This document shows positions 18,691 to 27,226 of a stretch of 64,000 nucleotides of DNA, one piece after another (the stretch's first letter is position 1; each line of letters starts with the position of its first letter). The position numbers were made by a program, and so were the translations under genes. Under the pieces are notes generated by a model, which was not told where the DNA came from, searched no databases, and was given only the letters and a program-made list of their open reading frames with translations. The stretch is from Lelliottia sp. JS-SCA-14 (GTDB lineage: Bacteria; Pseudomonadota; Gammaproteobacteria; Enterobacterales; Enterobacteriaceae): positions 1,798,001 to 1,862,000 of the forward strand of contig NZ_CP141606.1 in assembly GCF_035593345.1 (NCBI RefSeq), given 5' to 3'.

Positions 18691-19524
18691 ATGTTTGTTC
18701 CATTTCTCATTATGTTACGTGAAGGTCTTGAAGCGGCCTTAATTGTCAGCTTGATCGCCAGCTATCTGAAGCGCACCCAGCGGGGCCGCTGGATTGGGAT
18801 GATGTGGGTGGGCGTTTTCCTCGCCGCCGCACTCTGCCTGGGGCTCGGTATTTTAATCAACGAAACCACCGGTGAGTTCCCGCAAAAAGAGCAGGAGCTG
18901 TTTGAAGGGATCGTCGCGGTCATCGCGGTGGTGATCCTCACCTGGATGGTGTTCTGGATGCGTAAAGTGTCGCGCAACGTCAAAGTTCAGCTGGAGCAGG
19001 CGGTGGATAACGCGCTGCAAAAGGGTAATCACCACGGTTGGGCGCTGATTGGGATGGTCTTTTTCGCCGTCGCGCGTGAAGGGCTGGAGTCGGTCTTCTT
19101 CCTGCTGGCGGCATTCCAGCAGGACGTGGGGATCTGGCCGCCGCTCGGCGCGATGCTCGGCCTGGCGACCGCAGTGGTGCTGGGCTTTATGATCTACTGG
19201 GGCGGCATTCGCCTCAACCTCGGCGCGTTCTTCAAATGGACCAGCCTGTTTATTCTGCTGGTGGCCGCCGGGCTGGCCGCGGGGGCCATTCGCGCCTTCC
19301 ACGAGGCGGGCCTGTGGAACCACTTCCAGGACGTGGCTTTCGATTTCAGTAACACGCTCTCCACCCATTCTCTGACCGGCACCCTGCTCGAAGGTATCTT
19401 CGGCTATCAGGAAACGCCGAGCGTCAGCGAAGTGGCGATGTATTTCATCTATCTCATTCCGGCGCTGGTGCTGTTCTTTATGCCATCACGCCCCAGTACT
19501 CAGCCGTCGCGTACTGCGCCCTGA
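18691..19524 (+). CDS. efeU: Ferrous iron permease EfeU
   Basis: A 277-residue inner-membrane iron permease of the Ftr1/OFeT family with seven predicted helices. Two REXXE iron-binding motifs are visible: REGLE at residues 10-14 and REGLE at 129-133. It moves iron across the inner membrane with the periplasmic partners EfeO and EfeB under acidic, aerobic conditions. It heads efeUOB. K-12 strains carry a frameshift in efeU; here the frame is intact. Confidence 0.96.
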   Translation: MFVPFLIMLREGLEAALIVSLIASYLKRTQRGRWIGMMWVGVFLAAALCLGLGILINETTGEFPQKEQELFEGIVAVIAVVILTWMVFWMRKVSRNVKVQLEQAVDNALQKGNHHGWALIGMVFFAVAREGLESVFFLLAAFQQDVGIWPPLGAMLGLATAVVLGFMIYWGGIRLNLGAFFKWTSLFILLVAAGLAAGAIRAFHEAGLWNHFQDVAFDFSNTLSTHSLTGTLLEGIFGYQETPSVSEVAMYFIYLIPALVLFFMPSRPSTQPSRTAP

Positions 19525-19568
19525 AGTGCTTCGTGTTGTTTATACATACTTTTAGAAAGGGAAGGGTC

Positions 19569-20696
19569 ATGGCAATTCAATTTCGACGTACTGCGTTACA
19601 GGCCGGTGTGGCAGCGCTGTTTGCTTATGCATTTTCTGCGGGCGCGGCGGATGTTCCTCAGGTAAAAGTCACCGTGAACGACAAACAGTGTGAGCCGATG
19701 ACCATCACGGTCAACAGCGGTAAAACCCAGTTTATCATTCAGAACCATAGCCAGAAGGCGCTGGAGTGGGAGATCCTCAAAGGCGTGATGGTGGTGGAAG
19801 AGCGTGAAAACATCGCCCCTGGGTTTAGCCAGAAGATGACTGCCAACCTGCAGCCGGGCGAGTACGACATGACCTGTGGCCTGCTGACCAATCCGAAAGG
19901 CAAGCTGATCGTCAAAGGCGAAGCCACGGCGGATGCGGCAAAAGGCGAAGCGCTGCTGAGCCTGGGCGAGGCGATCACCGCCTATAAAGCTTACGTCACC
20001 AAAGAAACCGCCGATCTCGTGACCGGTACCAAAGCCTTCACCGACGCGGTGAAAGCGGGCGATATCGAGAAAGCGAAATCCCTCTACGCGCCGACGCGCC
20101 AGCACTACGAGCGTATCGAACCAATCGCCGAGCTGTTCTCTGACCTCGACGGCAGCATCGACGCCCGTGAAGACGACTACGAGCAGAAAGCCGCCGATCC
20201 GAAATTCACCGGCTTCCACCGTCTGGAAAAAGCGCTGTTTGGCGACAACTCCACCAAAGGGATGGAGAAATACGCGGAACAGCTGAACACCGACGTGCTG
20301 GAGCTGCAAAAACGCATCAGCGAGCTGGCCTTCCCGCCGTCAAAAGTGGTGGGTGGCGCGGCGGGCCTGATTGAAGAAGTGGCCGCGAGCAAAATCAGTG
20401 GGGAAGAAGATCGCTACAGCCACACCGACCTGTGGGACTTCCAGGCCAACGTTGAAGGCGCGCAGAAGATCGTAGACCTGCTGCGTCCGCAGCTGCAGAA
20501 AGACAACAGCGAACTGCTGGCGAAAGTGGATGCCAACTTCAAGAAAGTGAACACTATTCTGGCGAAGTACCGTACCAAAGACGGGTACGAGACGTATGAC
20601 AAGCTGACCGACGCCGACCGTAATGCGCTGAAAGGCCCTATCACTACCCTGGCGGAAGATCTGGCTCAGCTGCGCGGCGTACTGGGTCTGGACTAA
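19569..20696 (+). CDS. efeO: Periplasmic iron-binding protein EfeO
   Basis: A 375-residue exported protein, the same length as E. coli EfeO. After the signal peptide (to about residue 26, AGAADVP) comes a cupredoxin-like domain with a metal-ligand set (KQCEPM, and DMTCGLL near residue 108). A C-terminal M75 peptidase-like domain follows, with the HXXE motif in [14 protein letters not shown]. It binds iron, and perhaps copper, and passes it to EfeU. I chose ATG 19569 with AGAAAGGGAAGG before it; an upstream ATG would add 12 residues ahead of the signal. Confidence 0.95.
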   Translation: MAIQFRRTALQAGVAALFAYAFSAGAADVPQVKVTVNDKQCEPMTITVNSGKTQFIIQNHSQKALEWEILKGVMVVEERENIAPGFSQKMTANLQPGEYDMTCGLLTNPKGKLIVKGEATADAAKGEALLSLGEAITAYKAYVTKETADLVTGTKAFTDAVKAGDIEKAKSLYAPTRQHYERIEPIAELFSDLDGSIDAREDDYEQKAADPKFTGFHRLEKALFGDNSTKGMEKYAEQLNTDVLELQKRISELAFPPSKVVGGAAGLIEEVAASKISGEEDRYSHTDLWDFQANVEGAQKIVDLLRPQLQKDNSELLAKVDANFKKVNTILAKYRTKDGYETYDKLTDADRNALKGPITTLAEDLAQLRGVLGLD

Positions 20697-20701
20697 GCAT
20701 T

Positions 20702-21985
20702 ATGAGTAAATATCAGGAAGCCGACGTGGCGGAACCTTCCCGCCGTCGACTGTTAAAAGGGGTGGGGGCGCTGGGCGGCGCGCTCGCTCTGGCGGGCGGT
20801 TGCCCGGTGGCGCATGCGGCCAAACCGCAAAGCGCGCCGGGGACGCTCTCCCCGAATGCCCGCATGGAGACGCAGCCGTTCTACGGCGAGCATCAGGCCG
20901 GGATTCTGACGCCGCAGCAGGCGGCGATGATGGTGGTGGCGTTTGATTCTCTGGCCAGCGATAAAGCGGATCTGGAACGTCTGTTCCGCTTGCTGACGAA
21001 GCGCATTGCGTTTCTGACGGCCGGCGGCCCGGCACCGGAAACGCCAAACCCGCGGATGCCACCGATGGATTCGGGCATTCTGGGGCCGTTTATCGCCCCG
21101 GATAACCTGACCGTGACGGTCTCCGTCGGCGAGTCGCTGTTTGACGCGCGCTACAATCTTGCGAAACACAAACCGAAAACGCTGCAAAAGATGACGCGTT
21201 TTCCGAATGATTCCCTCGACGCGGCGCTGTGTCATGGCGATCTGCTGATCCAGATCTGCGCGAATACCCAGGACACGGTGATCCACGCTCTGCGCGATAT
21301 CATCAAGCACACGCCGGATCTGCTGAGCGTGCGCTGGAAGCGGGAAGGGTTTATCTCCGACCACGCGGCGCGCAGCCAGGGGAAAGAGACGCCGGTTAAC
21401 CTGCTCGGTTTCAAAGACGGGACGGCGAACCCGGACAGTCGCGATACAGCGCTGATGAAAAACGTGGTCTGGACCACGGCGGATCAGGGCGAACCGGCGT
21501 GGACGGTGGGCGGGACTTATCAGGCGGTACGCATCATCCAGTTCCACGTGGAATTCTGGGATCGCACGCCGCTGAAGGAGCAGCAAACCATCTTCGGGCG
21601 TGACAAGCAGAGCGGCGCGCCGCTGGGCATGAAAAACGAACACGATGTGCCGGATTACGCGCGTGATCCTGATGGCGACACCATCGCCCTCGACAGCCAC
21701 ATTCGTCTGGCGAACCCGCGTACGCCGGAGACCGAGTCCAGCCTGATGATGCGCCGCGGATACAGTTATTCGCTGGGCGTGACCAACTCCGGGCAGCTCG
21801 ATATGGGTCTGCTGTTCGTTTGCTATCAGCACGATCTGGAGAAGGGCTTTTTAACCGTGCAGAAACGGTTGAACGGCGAAGCGCTCGAAGAGTATATAAA
21901 ACCTATCGGCGGCGGCTATTTCTTTGCCCTGCCGGGCGTGCGCGACAGCAACGCGTATCTCGCACAAGGGCTGATCGAAGCCTGA
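20702..21985 (+). CDS. efeB: DyP-type heme peroxidase EfeB
   Basis: A 427-residue Tat-exported dye-decolorising peroxidase. The twin-arginine signal is clear ([20 protein letters not shown], from about residue 12), ending near AHA. The DyP signature GFKDGTANP (GXXDG) and a later distal arginine region are kept, as is [10 protein letters not shown]. EfeB helps the Efe system by oxidising ferrous iron or acting on heme in the periplasm. It starts five bases after efeO, so it is translated from the same message. Confidence 0.96.
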   Translation: MSKYQEADVAEPSRRRLLKGVGALGGALALAGGCPVAHAAKPQSAPGTLSPNARMETQPFYGEHQAGILTPQQAAMMVVAFDSLASDKADLERLFRLLTKRIAFLTAGGPAPETPNPRMPPMDSGILGPFIAPDNLTVTVSVGESLFDARYNLAKHKPKTLQKMTRFPNDSLDAALCHGDLLIQICANTQDTVIHALRDIIKHTPDLLSVRWKREGFISDHAARSQGKETPVNLLGFKDGTANPDSRDTALMKNVVWTTADQGEPAWTVGGTYQAVRIIQFHVEFWDRTPLKEQQTIFGRDKQSGAPLGMKNEHDVPDYARDPDGDTIALDSHIRLANPRTPETESSLMMRRGYSYSLGVTNSGQLDMGLLFVCYQHDLEKGFLTVQKRLNGEALEEYIKPIGGGYFFALPGVRDSNAYLAQGLIEA

Positions 21986-22047
21986 TAATCCTCCCCGCCA
22001 GCCGCGCGGGGAGATTATTTTTTCCTATGACCGCCACTGTTATATTT

Positions 22048-22065
22048 CTGTCATATTTCTGTATG
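22048..22065 (+). promoter_or_regulatory. Pho box of phoH
   Basis: CTGTCATATTTCTGTATG matches the PhoB-binding consensus CTGTCAT-A(A/T)A(T/A)-CTGTCA(C/T) closely, with two 7-base direct repeats four bases apart. It lies 142 bases before the long phoH start. It implies induction under phosphate starvation. Confidence 0.85.
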
Positions 22066-22207
22066 AGACTGAACTCAGCTGCAGGGCGAGTCTGAAAAAG
22101 TTGCGTTCAGGTAAAAAAGTTGTTGCAATTGTGATAAATCCTGATGTACTTAATATAAGACAGCGGTAGTTCCCGGCAGTGATAACGATTCACTATGGAG
22201 ATCGCGA

Positions 22208-23275
22208 ATGGTTGGGTCCTGTTCTGGACAAGGTAAACACAACAACCGCAGCACCCGGCGCGGAGGCTCTGACTCCGGCAGCGATTTCTTCACCACAAAA
22301 TTCTCCTCCCCAAACACCCAACAAAACTCACCCGACGTGCAGAGCGGTGCGCATAGCCGTTCGGCATCGTCATTCCAAAAGGCAAGCAATGGCTTACAAG
22401 GAAGCCAAACTTCAGATGTTAGTTCAGATAATCGCGCTGACAACAGCGCGTGTGATGAATACCAACAACTCAAGGTGCTATCCATGGGAAGACAAAAAGC
22501 AGTGATCAAAGCTCGTCGCGAAGCAAAACGTGTGCTGAGACGGGATTCACGTAGCCATAAACAGCGTGAAGAAGAATCGGTCACCTCGCTTGTGCAGATG
22601 AGTGGCGGCGTAGAAGCAATTGGCATGGCGCGAGACAGCCGTGATAACTCCCCAATTGCCGCCCGCAATGAGGCTCAGGCGCACTACCTGAATGCTATCG
22701 AGAGTAAACAGCTGATCTTCGCAACCGGTGAAGCCGGATGCGGGAAGACGTGGATAAGTACTGCCAAGGCGGCGGAGGCTCTGATCCATAAGGATGTGGA
22801 CAGAATTATCGTCACCCGTCCGGTACTGCAGGCCGATGAAGATCTCGGCTTCTTGCCCGGCGATATGTCAGAGAAGTTTGCCCCGTATTTCCGGCCTGTC
22901 TATGACGTGCTGGTTAAACGTCTCGGCGCTTCCTTTATGCAGTACTGCCTGCGACCAGAGATTGGTAAGGTGGAAATCGCGCCGTTCGCCTATATGCGCG
23001 GACGTACATTTGAAAATGCGGTCGTCATTCTCGACGAGGCTCAGAACGTGACCGCTGCGCAAATGAAGATGTTTTTAACGCGCCTCGGGGAAAACGTGAC
23101 GGTAATCGTCAACGGCGATATCACCCAGTGCGACCTGCCGTCGGGTGTCAAATCCGGTCTGAGCGATGCGCTGGCACGTTTTGTGGAAGATGACATGGTT
23201 GGGGTGGTGCGTTTCAACAAAGATGACTGCGTGCGTTCGGTCCTGTGCCAGCGCGCACTTCTTGCCTACGACTGA
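22208..23275 (+). CDS. phoH: Phosphate starvation-inducible ATPase PhoH
   Basis: A P-loop ATP-binding protein induced by low phosphate, probably an RNA-directed NTPase; its cellular task is not settled. The conserved domain has Walker A (GEAGCGKTW, coded at about 22729-22755), RIIVTRPVLQADEDLGFLPG and Walker B (VVILDEAQNV). The frame from 22208 gives 355 residues, with an N-terminal Ser/Asn/Gln-rich stretch of 92 residues. An internal ATG at 22484 (MGRQKAV) has its own AAGGTG ribosome site and would give 263 residues. E. coli, by memory, has a similarly long annotated form. Both starts are plausible. The terminator downstream is split by an insertion sequence. Confidence 0.93.
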   Translation: MVGSCSGQGKHNNRSTRRGGSDSGSDFFTTKFSSPNTQQNSPDVQSGAHSRSASSFQKASNGLQGSQTSDVSSDNRADNSACDEYQQLKVLSMGRQKAVIKARREAKRVLRRDSRSHKQREEESVTSLVQMSGGVEAIGMARDSRDNSPIAARNEAQAHYLNAIESKQLIFATGEAGCGKTWISTAKAAEALIHKDVDRIIVTRPVLQADEDLGFLPGDMSEKFAPYFRPVYDVLVKRLGASFMQYCLRPEIGKVEIAPFAYMRGRTFENAVVILDEAQNVTAAQMKMFLTRLGENVTVIVNGDITQCDLPSGVKSGLSDALARFVEDDMVGVVRFNKDDCVRSVLCQRALLAYD

Positions 23276-23354
23276 ATTGATTTTTGATGACAAAGCCCGG
23301 GAATGGACTGCACCCCAAAAGTTGGACACCCAACTGAGTAAGGTGCAGTTTTTT

Positions 23355-23879
23355 ATGGCAAAGCCAAAATATTCCCTCGAAACCAGATTAGCTGTAGTCA
23401 ATCACTACCTTGCCGGAAAAGATGGAACACATCGTACCGCTGAACGTTTTGGTGTTGAAAGAACATCAGTGCGACGCTGGGTAAGAGCATGGCAACTCCA
23501 CGGTATTGATGGCATTACCTGGAAAAATGACCGCCATTCTCCGGCGTTCCGGATTGCTGTCGTACGCACTGTTCTCGCTGAAGAACTTTCGATGCGCGAA
23601 GCTGCCGCACGGTTTAATATCTCCACTGAAACCGTTGTCCGGCACTGGGTGAATGTCTACAAAGACGCAGGTGAAAAAGGACTTCTGAGCATAAAACCTG
23701 GCCGGAGCAAGGACATGACAAAACCCAAAAAAACACCTCCACTTACCGATGCTGCGCTGGAAAAGTTATCTCCCGAAGAGTTGCGGGCTGAACTTCGTTA
23801 CCTGCGCGCAGAGAATGCCTACCTAAAAAAGCTGAAGGCCTTAGTTCAAAGCGAGAAAAACGGCAGAAAGCCGCAATAA
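23355..23879 (+). CDS. IS150-group OrfA (DNA-binding transposase subunit)
   Basis: A 174-residue basic protein with two helix-turn-helix units: one in TRLAVVNHYLAGKDGTHRTA followed by ERTSVRRWVRAW (about residues 9-45), one in ELSMREAAARFNISTETVVRHWV (about 80-102). A C-terminal leucine/coil segment (LSPEELRAELRYLRAENAYLKKL) supports multimerisation. It binds the element ends. I chose the ATG 27 bases after the left inverted repeat; the frame is open upstream but enters phoH. Confidence 0.93.
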   Translation: MAKPKYSLETRLAVVNHYLAGKDGTHRTAERFGVERTSVRRWVRAWQLHGIDGITWKNDRHSPAFRIAVVRTVLAEELSMREAAARFNISTETVVRHWVNVYKDAGEKGLLSIKPGRSKDMTKPKKTPPLTDAALEKLSPEELRAELRYLRAENAYLKKLKALVQSEKNGRKPQ

Positions 23880-24718
23880 TCAGTGAGCTAAGGCTGGAGT
23901 ATGCGCTCAGTGATCTTCTGCGTGCGGCGGGCATGTCCCGCAGTACGTGGTATCACAATATAAATGCGCTGAAGCGAGTGGACAGGCATGCCGGGCTGAA
24001 AGACAAAATCAGAGAGATTTACCACTATCACAAAGGGCGTTATGGCTACCGCAGAATCACTCTCTCACTGAGAAAACTGGGGTTGTTGGTAAACCATAAA
24101 ACAGTGCAGCGGCTGATGGCAGAGCTGTCGCTCCGCTCTCTGATAAGGGTGAAGAAATATCGTGCCTGGAAAGGTGAGGTGGGCAAGGCTGCACCCAATA
24201 TCCTGGGCCGGAACTTCGGTGCATCGAAAGCCAATGAAAAATGGGTCACGGATGTCACCGAGTTCTCGGTGCAGGGTAAAAAGCTGTACCTGTCGCCGGT
24301 GCTGGACCTTTTTAACCGGGAAATCATCTCATACAGCCTGTCGGAAAGGCCGGTGATGGAGATGGTTAATACGATGCTGCATGATGCATTCTCAGTGCTC
24401 GAACCGGAGGATGCACCGTTGCTGCACACGGATCAGGGCTGGCAATATCGAATGGCAGGTTATCAGGCAAAGTTAAAGGCGAAGGGTATGACACAAAGCA
24501 TGTCACGCAAGGGAAACTGCCTGGATAACGCGGTAATGGAGAACTTCTTTGGCACACTGAAATCGGAGTGTTTTTACCTGAACAGGTTCAGCAATCTGAA
24601 TGAACTGAGGAAGGCGATAGAGGACTATATCCATTACTATAACAACGAGCGGATCAGTCTGAAATTAAAAGGCCTGAGTCCGGTAGAATACCGAACCCAG
24701 ACCCCGATAGCCGCTTAA
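23831..24718 (+). CDS. IS150-group OrfB (DDE transposase, made by -1 frameshift)
   Basis: The frame is reached by a -1 shift at the heptamer A AAA AAG (23825-23831) inside orfA, giving the fused OrfAB transposase. The rve-type integrase core holds the DDE triad: Asp in NEKWVTDVTEF, Asp in APLLHTDQGWQY, and Glu in NAVMENFFGTLKSE. The ending IHYYNNERISLKLKGLSPVEYR is typical of IS150 members. Start given here is the first codon after the slip; the first in-frame ATG is 23933. No internal stop is present. Confidence 0.92.
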   Translation, partial: AEGLSSKREKRQKAAIISELRLEYALSDLLRAAGMSRSTWYHNINALKRVDRHAGLKDKIREIYHYHKGRYGYRRITLSLRKLGLLVNHKTVQRLMAELSLRSLIRVKKYRAWKGEVGKAAPNILGRNFGASKANEKWVTDVTEFSVQGKKLYLSPVLDLFNREIISYSLSERPVMEMVNTMLHDAFSVLEPEDAPLLHTDQGWQYRMAGYQAKLKAKGMTQSMSRKGNCLDNAVMENFFGTLKSECFYLNRFSNLNELRKAIEDYIHYYNNERISLKLKGLSPVEYRTQTPIAA

Positions 24719-24791
24719 CATGAACTGTCCAACTTTATGGGGTCAGTCCAGAAACCGGGCTTTGCTTTCTGTAAAACCCAAACGACAGACG

Positions 24792-24820
24792 AAAAAAAAG
24801 CCCGCATTTTCATGCGAGCT
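24792..24820 (-). terminator. Terminator of tRNA-Ser copy 1
   Basis: On the minus strand GCTCGCAT and ATGCGGGC pair (one G-T) around GAAA, followed by eight T residues, 12 bases past the tRNA 3' end. Confidence 0.88.
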
Positions 24821-24832
24821 CTTCTCTAAATA

Positions 24833-24920
24833 TGGCGGTGAGAGAGGGGTTCGAACCCTCGATACGTTGCCGTATACACACTTTCCAGGCGTGCTCCTTC
24901 AGCCACTCGGACACCTCACC
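24833..24920 (-). tRNA. serX: tRNA-Ser (GGA), copy 1
   Basis: An 88-nt class II serine tRNA with encoded CCA end. On the minus strand it begins GGTGAGGTGTCCGAGTGG and has anticodon GGA in CCTGGAAAG, a long variable arm, and the T-arm GGTTCGAACCC. It reads UCC and UCU codons. E. coli serX has the same place upstream of ghrA. Confidence 0.97.
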
Positions 24921-24962
24921 GTATTGTTTCGCTGCCTGACCTCTCGGGGGCAACGGGGCGCT

Positions 24963-24991
24963 ACTATAGGGAGTTGCGCTAAAACGGTCAA
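24963..24991 (-). promoter_or_regulatory. Promoter of tRNA-Ser copy 1
   Basis: Minus strand TTGACC (24986-24991), 17-bp spacer, TATAGT (24963-24968). The GC-rich GCGCC discriminator suggests stringent control. It drives the tRNA at 24833-24920. Confidence 0.88.
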
Positions 24992-25083
24992 GCAAATTTT
25001 ATGCCTGAGTGGCTGTTCGGTTAAGCATTAATCACTGTGGACAATAATTGGCGTTAAGTCGGGGAGTGGGTTTTCTGCAGACG

Positions 25084-25112
25084 AAAAAAAAGCCCGCATT
25101 TTCATGCGAGCT
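25084..25112 (-). terminator. Terminator of tRNA-Ser copy 2
   Basis: Same hairpin as copy 1: GCTCGCAT/ATGCGGGC around GAAA followed by eight T residues on the minus strand. It separates copy 2 from copy 1. Confidence 0.88.
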
Positions 25113-25124
25113 CTTCTTCAAATA

Positions 25125-25212
25125 TGGCGGTGAGAGAGGGGTTCGAACCCTCGATACGTTGCCGTATACACACTTTCCAGGCGTGCTCCTTCAGCCACTC
25201 GGACACCTCACC
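25125..25212 (-). tRNA. tRNA-Ser (GGA), copy 2
   Basis: Identical over all 88 bases to the copy at 24833-24920. Together with its terminator it is part of a near-identical repeat of about 140 bp (24786-24926 and 25078-25218). Both copies point the same way. E. coli has a single gene here. Confidence 0.97.
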
Positions 25213-25246
25213 GTATTGTCATCCCGTTGTTGCTGGGACGGGCGCT

Positions 25247-25275
25247 AATGTAAGTAAAAGGGGCACTGGCGTCAA
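25247..25275 (-). promoter_or_regulatory. Promoter of tRNA-Ser copy 2
   Basis: Minus strand TTGACG (25270-25275), 17-bp spacer, TACATT (25247-25252), followed by a GC-rich GCGCC discriminator. Its sequence differs from the copy 1 promoter beyond the boxes. Confidence 0.85.
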
Positions 25276-25444
25276 TCAACTTTTTCAGATGTTTGGCGCG
25301 TTTAGACAAAGTTTCAGCAATGTGATTCCTGAATGTGCTGAAAGCGCTTTTTTTATCAGCAACACAGCCGGCGGTTTATTTGTTATCCTGATAATCCTCT
25401 TGAAAACACCTATAAATCATCGCAATAAAAAGGCAGGAGTCATT

Positions 25445-26383
25445 ATGGATATCATCTTCTATCACCCTACGTTTGATACTTCTTACTGGATCAAGGCGCT
25501 GTCGAAAGCCATTCCCGGCGCGCGCGTTCGCGAGTGGAAGCGGGGCGATAACGAACACGCGGATTACGCTCTGGTCTGGCATCCACCGGTGGAGATGTTA
25601 CAGGGGCGCGATTTGAAAGCGGTGTTTGCCCTCGGCGCGGGCGTGGATTCCATCCTGAGCAAGTTAAAAGCCCATCCCGAGATGTTGCCAGAACATATTC
25701 CCCTGTTCCGACTCGAAGATACCGGCATGGGTCAGCAAATGCAGGAATATGCCGTCAGCCAGGTGCTGCACTGGTTCCGACGCTTTGATGACTATCAGGC
25801 GCTGAAGCAGCAATCACACTGGGAGCCGCTGGCCGATTATCAGCGCGAAGATTTTACCGTCGGGCTGCTGGGCGCGGGCGTGCTGGGCTCAAAAGTGGCA
25901 GAAGCGCTGGCCCCGTGGGGATTCCCGCTGCGCTGCTGGAGCCGCACGCGCAAGGAATATCCGGGCGTAGAAAGCTTTGCCGGTGCCGAAGAACTCCCGG
26001 CCTTCCTGAAGGGGACGCGCGTATTGATCAACCTGCTGCCGAATACGGCGGAGACGGTCGGGATTATCAATCACGATCTGCTTAATCAACTGGCGGACCA
26101 AAGCTACGTGATGAATCTGGCGCGCGGCGTGCATCTGGTGGAAGCCGATCTGCTTAAAGCACTGGATAGCGGCAAGCTGAAAGGCGCGATGCTGGATGTC
26201 TACAGCCGTGAGCCACTGCCGGTGGAAAGCCCGCTATGGGCGCATCCGCGCGTCGCCATGACGCCACACATTGCGGCGGTGACGCGTCCGGCGGAAGCGG
26301 TTGACTATATTACCCGCACCATCGGCCTCCTCGAGCAGGGGACACCGGCGACGGGGCAGGTCGACAGACAGCGCGGCTACTAA
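25445..26383 (+). CDS. ghrA: Glyoxylate/hydroxypyruvate reductase GhrA
   Basis: A 312-residue D-2-hydroxyacid dehydrogenase, the same length as E. coli GhrA, which reduces glyoxylate to glycolate and hydroxypyruvate to glycerate with NADPH. The Rossmann loop [16 protein letters not shown] lies near residues 140-155. The catalytic Arg is in [10 protein letters not shown], the Glu in DVYSREPLP and the His in TPHIAA. ATG 25445 is preceded by GGCAGGAGT; the longer upstream frame runs through the tRNA gene and is not real. Confidence 0.96.
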   Translation: MDIIFYHPTFDTSYWIKALSKAIPGARVREWKRGDNEHADYALVWHPPVEMLQGRDLKAVFALGAGVDSILSKLKAHPEMLPEHIPLFRLEDTGMGQQMQEYAVSQVLHWFRRFDDYQALKQQSHWEPLADYQREDFTVGLLGAGVLGSKVAEALAPWGFPLRCWSRTRKEYPGVESFAGAEELPAFLKGTRVLINLLPNTAETVGIINHDLLNQLADQSYVMNLARGVHLVEADLLKALDSGKLKGAMLDVYSREPLPVESPLWAHPRVAMTPHIAAVTRPAEAVDYITRTIGLLEQGTPATGQVDRQRGY

Positions 26384-26387
26384 CAGC

Positions 26388-26410
26388 AACCCGGCATTCG
26401 CCGGGTTTTT
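26388..26410 (+). terminator. ghrA terminator
   Basis: AACCCGGC and GCCGGGTT pair around ATTC and run into T residues, five bases past the ghrA stop. Confidence 0.9.
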
Positions 26411-26468
26411 GCTAATAAACGCCGGGCAGACCTGCTATCCTTGGGGTAAAACACCAGAGGAGAGAGAG

Positions 26469-27206
26469 ATGTATCCCGTTGACCTGCATATGCACACCGT
26501 CGCCAGCACCCACGCGTACAGCACCCTTCATGACTACATCGCGCAAGCCAAACTGAAAGGGATTAAGCTCTTTGCGATTACCGACCACGGTCCTGATATG
26601 GCAGATGCGCCGCACTACTGGCACTTTGTGAATATGCGCATCTGGCCTCGTCTGGTGGAGGGCGTCGGGATCCTGCGCGGCATTGAGGCGAATATCAAAA
26701 ATACGGACGGCGAGATCGACTGTACAGGCCCAATGCTGACTTCTCTGGATCTGATTATCGCCGGTTTTCATGAGCCGGTGTTTGCGCCACAGGATAAAGA
26801 GACGAATACCCAGGCGATGATCGCGACCATTGCCAGCGGCAACGTCCACATTATTAGCCACCCGGGCAACCCGAAATTCCCTATCGATATTCAGGCCGTG
26901 GCGCAAGCTGCGGCGAAACATCGCGTGGCGCTGGAAATTAACAACTCCTCCTTTACCCACTCGCGTATCGGCAGTGAAGCCAACTGTCGTGCCGTGGCGG
27001 CAGCCGTGCGTGACGCAGGTGGCATGGTTGCGCTGGGGTCTGACTCGCACACCGCCTTTACGCTGGGTGAATTCGGCGAGTGCCGAAAAGTGTTAGATGA
27101 AGTGGGCTTCCCGGAAGAGAGAATTCTGAACGTCACGCCGCGTCGGATGCTCGATTTCCTTGAATCACGCGGTATGCCTGCTATCCCTGAATTTGCTGAA
27201 CTTTAA
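26469..27206 (+). CDS. ycdX: PHP-domain zinc phosphatase YcdX
   Basis: A 245-residue PHP-fold phosphatase, the same length as E. coli YcdX, with a trinuclear zinc site. Metal ligands are visible in DLHMHTVAS (residues 4-12), [20 protein letters not shown] and GSDSHTAF. It has phosphatase activity and is linked to swarming in E. coli; the natural substrate is unknown. The start has GAGGAGAGAGAG before it. It is followed 20 bases later by ycdY, whose product activates it. Confidence 0.95.
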   Translation: MYPVDLHMHTVASTHAYSTLHDYIAQAKLKGIKLFAITDHGPDMADAPHYWHFVNMRIWPRLVEGVGILRGIEANIKNTDGEIDCTGPMLTSLDLIIAGFHEPVFAPQDKETNTQAMIATIASGNVHIISHPGNPKFPIDIQAVAQAAAKHRVALEINNSSFTHSRIGSEANCRAVAAAVRDAGGMVALGSDSHTAFTLGEFGECRKVLDEVGFPEERILNVTPRRMLDFLESRGMPAIPEFAEL

Positions 27207-27226
27207 TATAGTCATGGAATAATCAA

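Larger units (their letters stand above)
23304..24750 (+). mobile_element. IS3-family insertion sequence, IS150 group (1447 bp)
   Basis: Imperfect 25-bp terminal inverted repeats start TGGACTG at both ends: left 23304-23328, right 24726-24750, 21 of 25 bases matching with identical inner AAAGTTGGACA. A 3-bp direct repeat GAA flanks the element (23301-23303 and 24751-24753). Two overlapping reading frames encode an OrfA helix-turn-helix protein and an OrfB DDE transposase joined by a -1 slippery site. All parts are intact, so the copy is probably recent and may be active. I cannot name the exact IS without a database. Confidence 0.95.
23291..24764 (+). terminator. phoH terminator, split by an insertion sequence
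   Basis: The left arm CAAAGCCCGG (23291-23300) and the right arm CCGGGCTTTG (24755-24764) are perfect 10-bp complements. Without the element they would enclose a GAAA loop, followed by CTTTCT, directly after phoH. The insertion sequence and its duplicated GAA now separate the arms by about 1.45 kb, so the hairpin cannot work as a terminator. Confidence 0.85.

Noticed and set aside
18691..19524. A frameshift in efeU, as in E. coli K-12
   Set aside because: The frame is open from start to stop with both REXXE motifs, so the gene is intact here.
22179..22505. A separate gene overlapping the start of phoH
   Set aside because: No ribosome site or recognised domain; it is mentioned only as a possible composition effect in the phoH N-terminal finding.
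24833..25212. An integrative island attached at the tRNA-Ser genes
   Set aside because: No integrase or phage genes lie nearby; only the tRNA duplication remains, so an island is not supported in this window.
24720..25248. Short protein frames across the tRNA genes (containing [14 protein letters not shown])
   Set aside because: These are translations of the tRNA-Ser sequence, which often appear as false proteins next to this tRNA.
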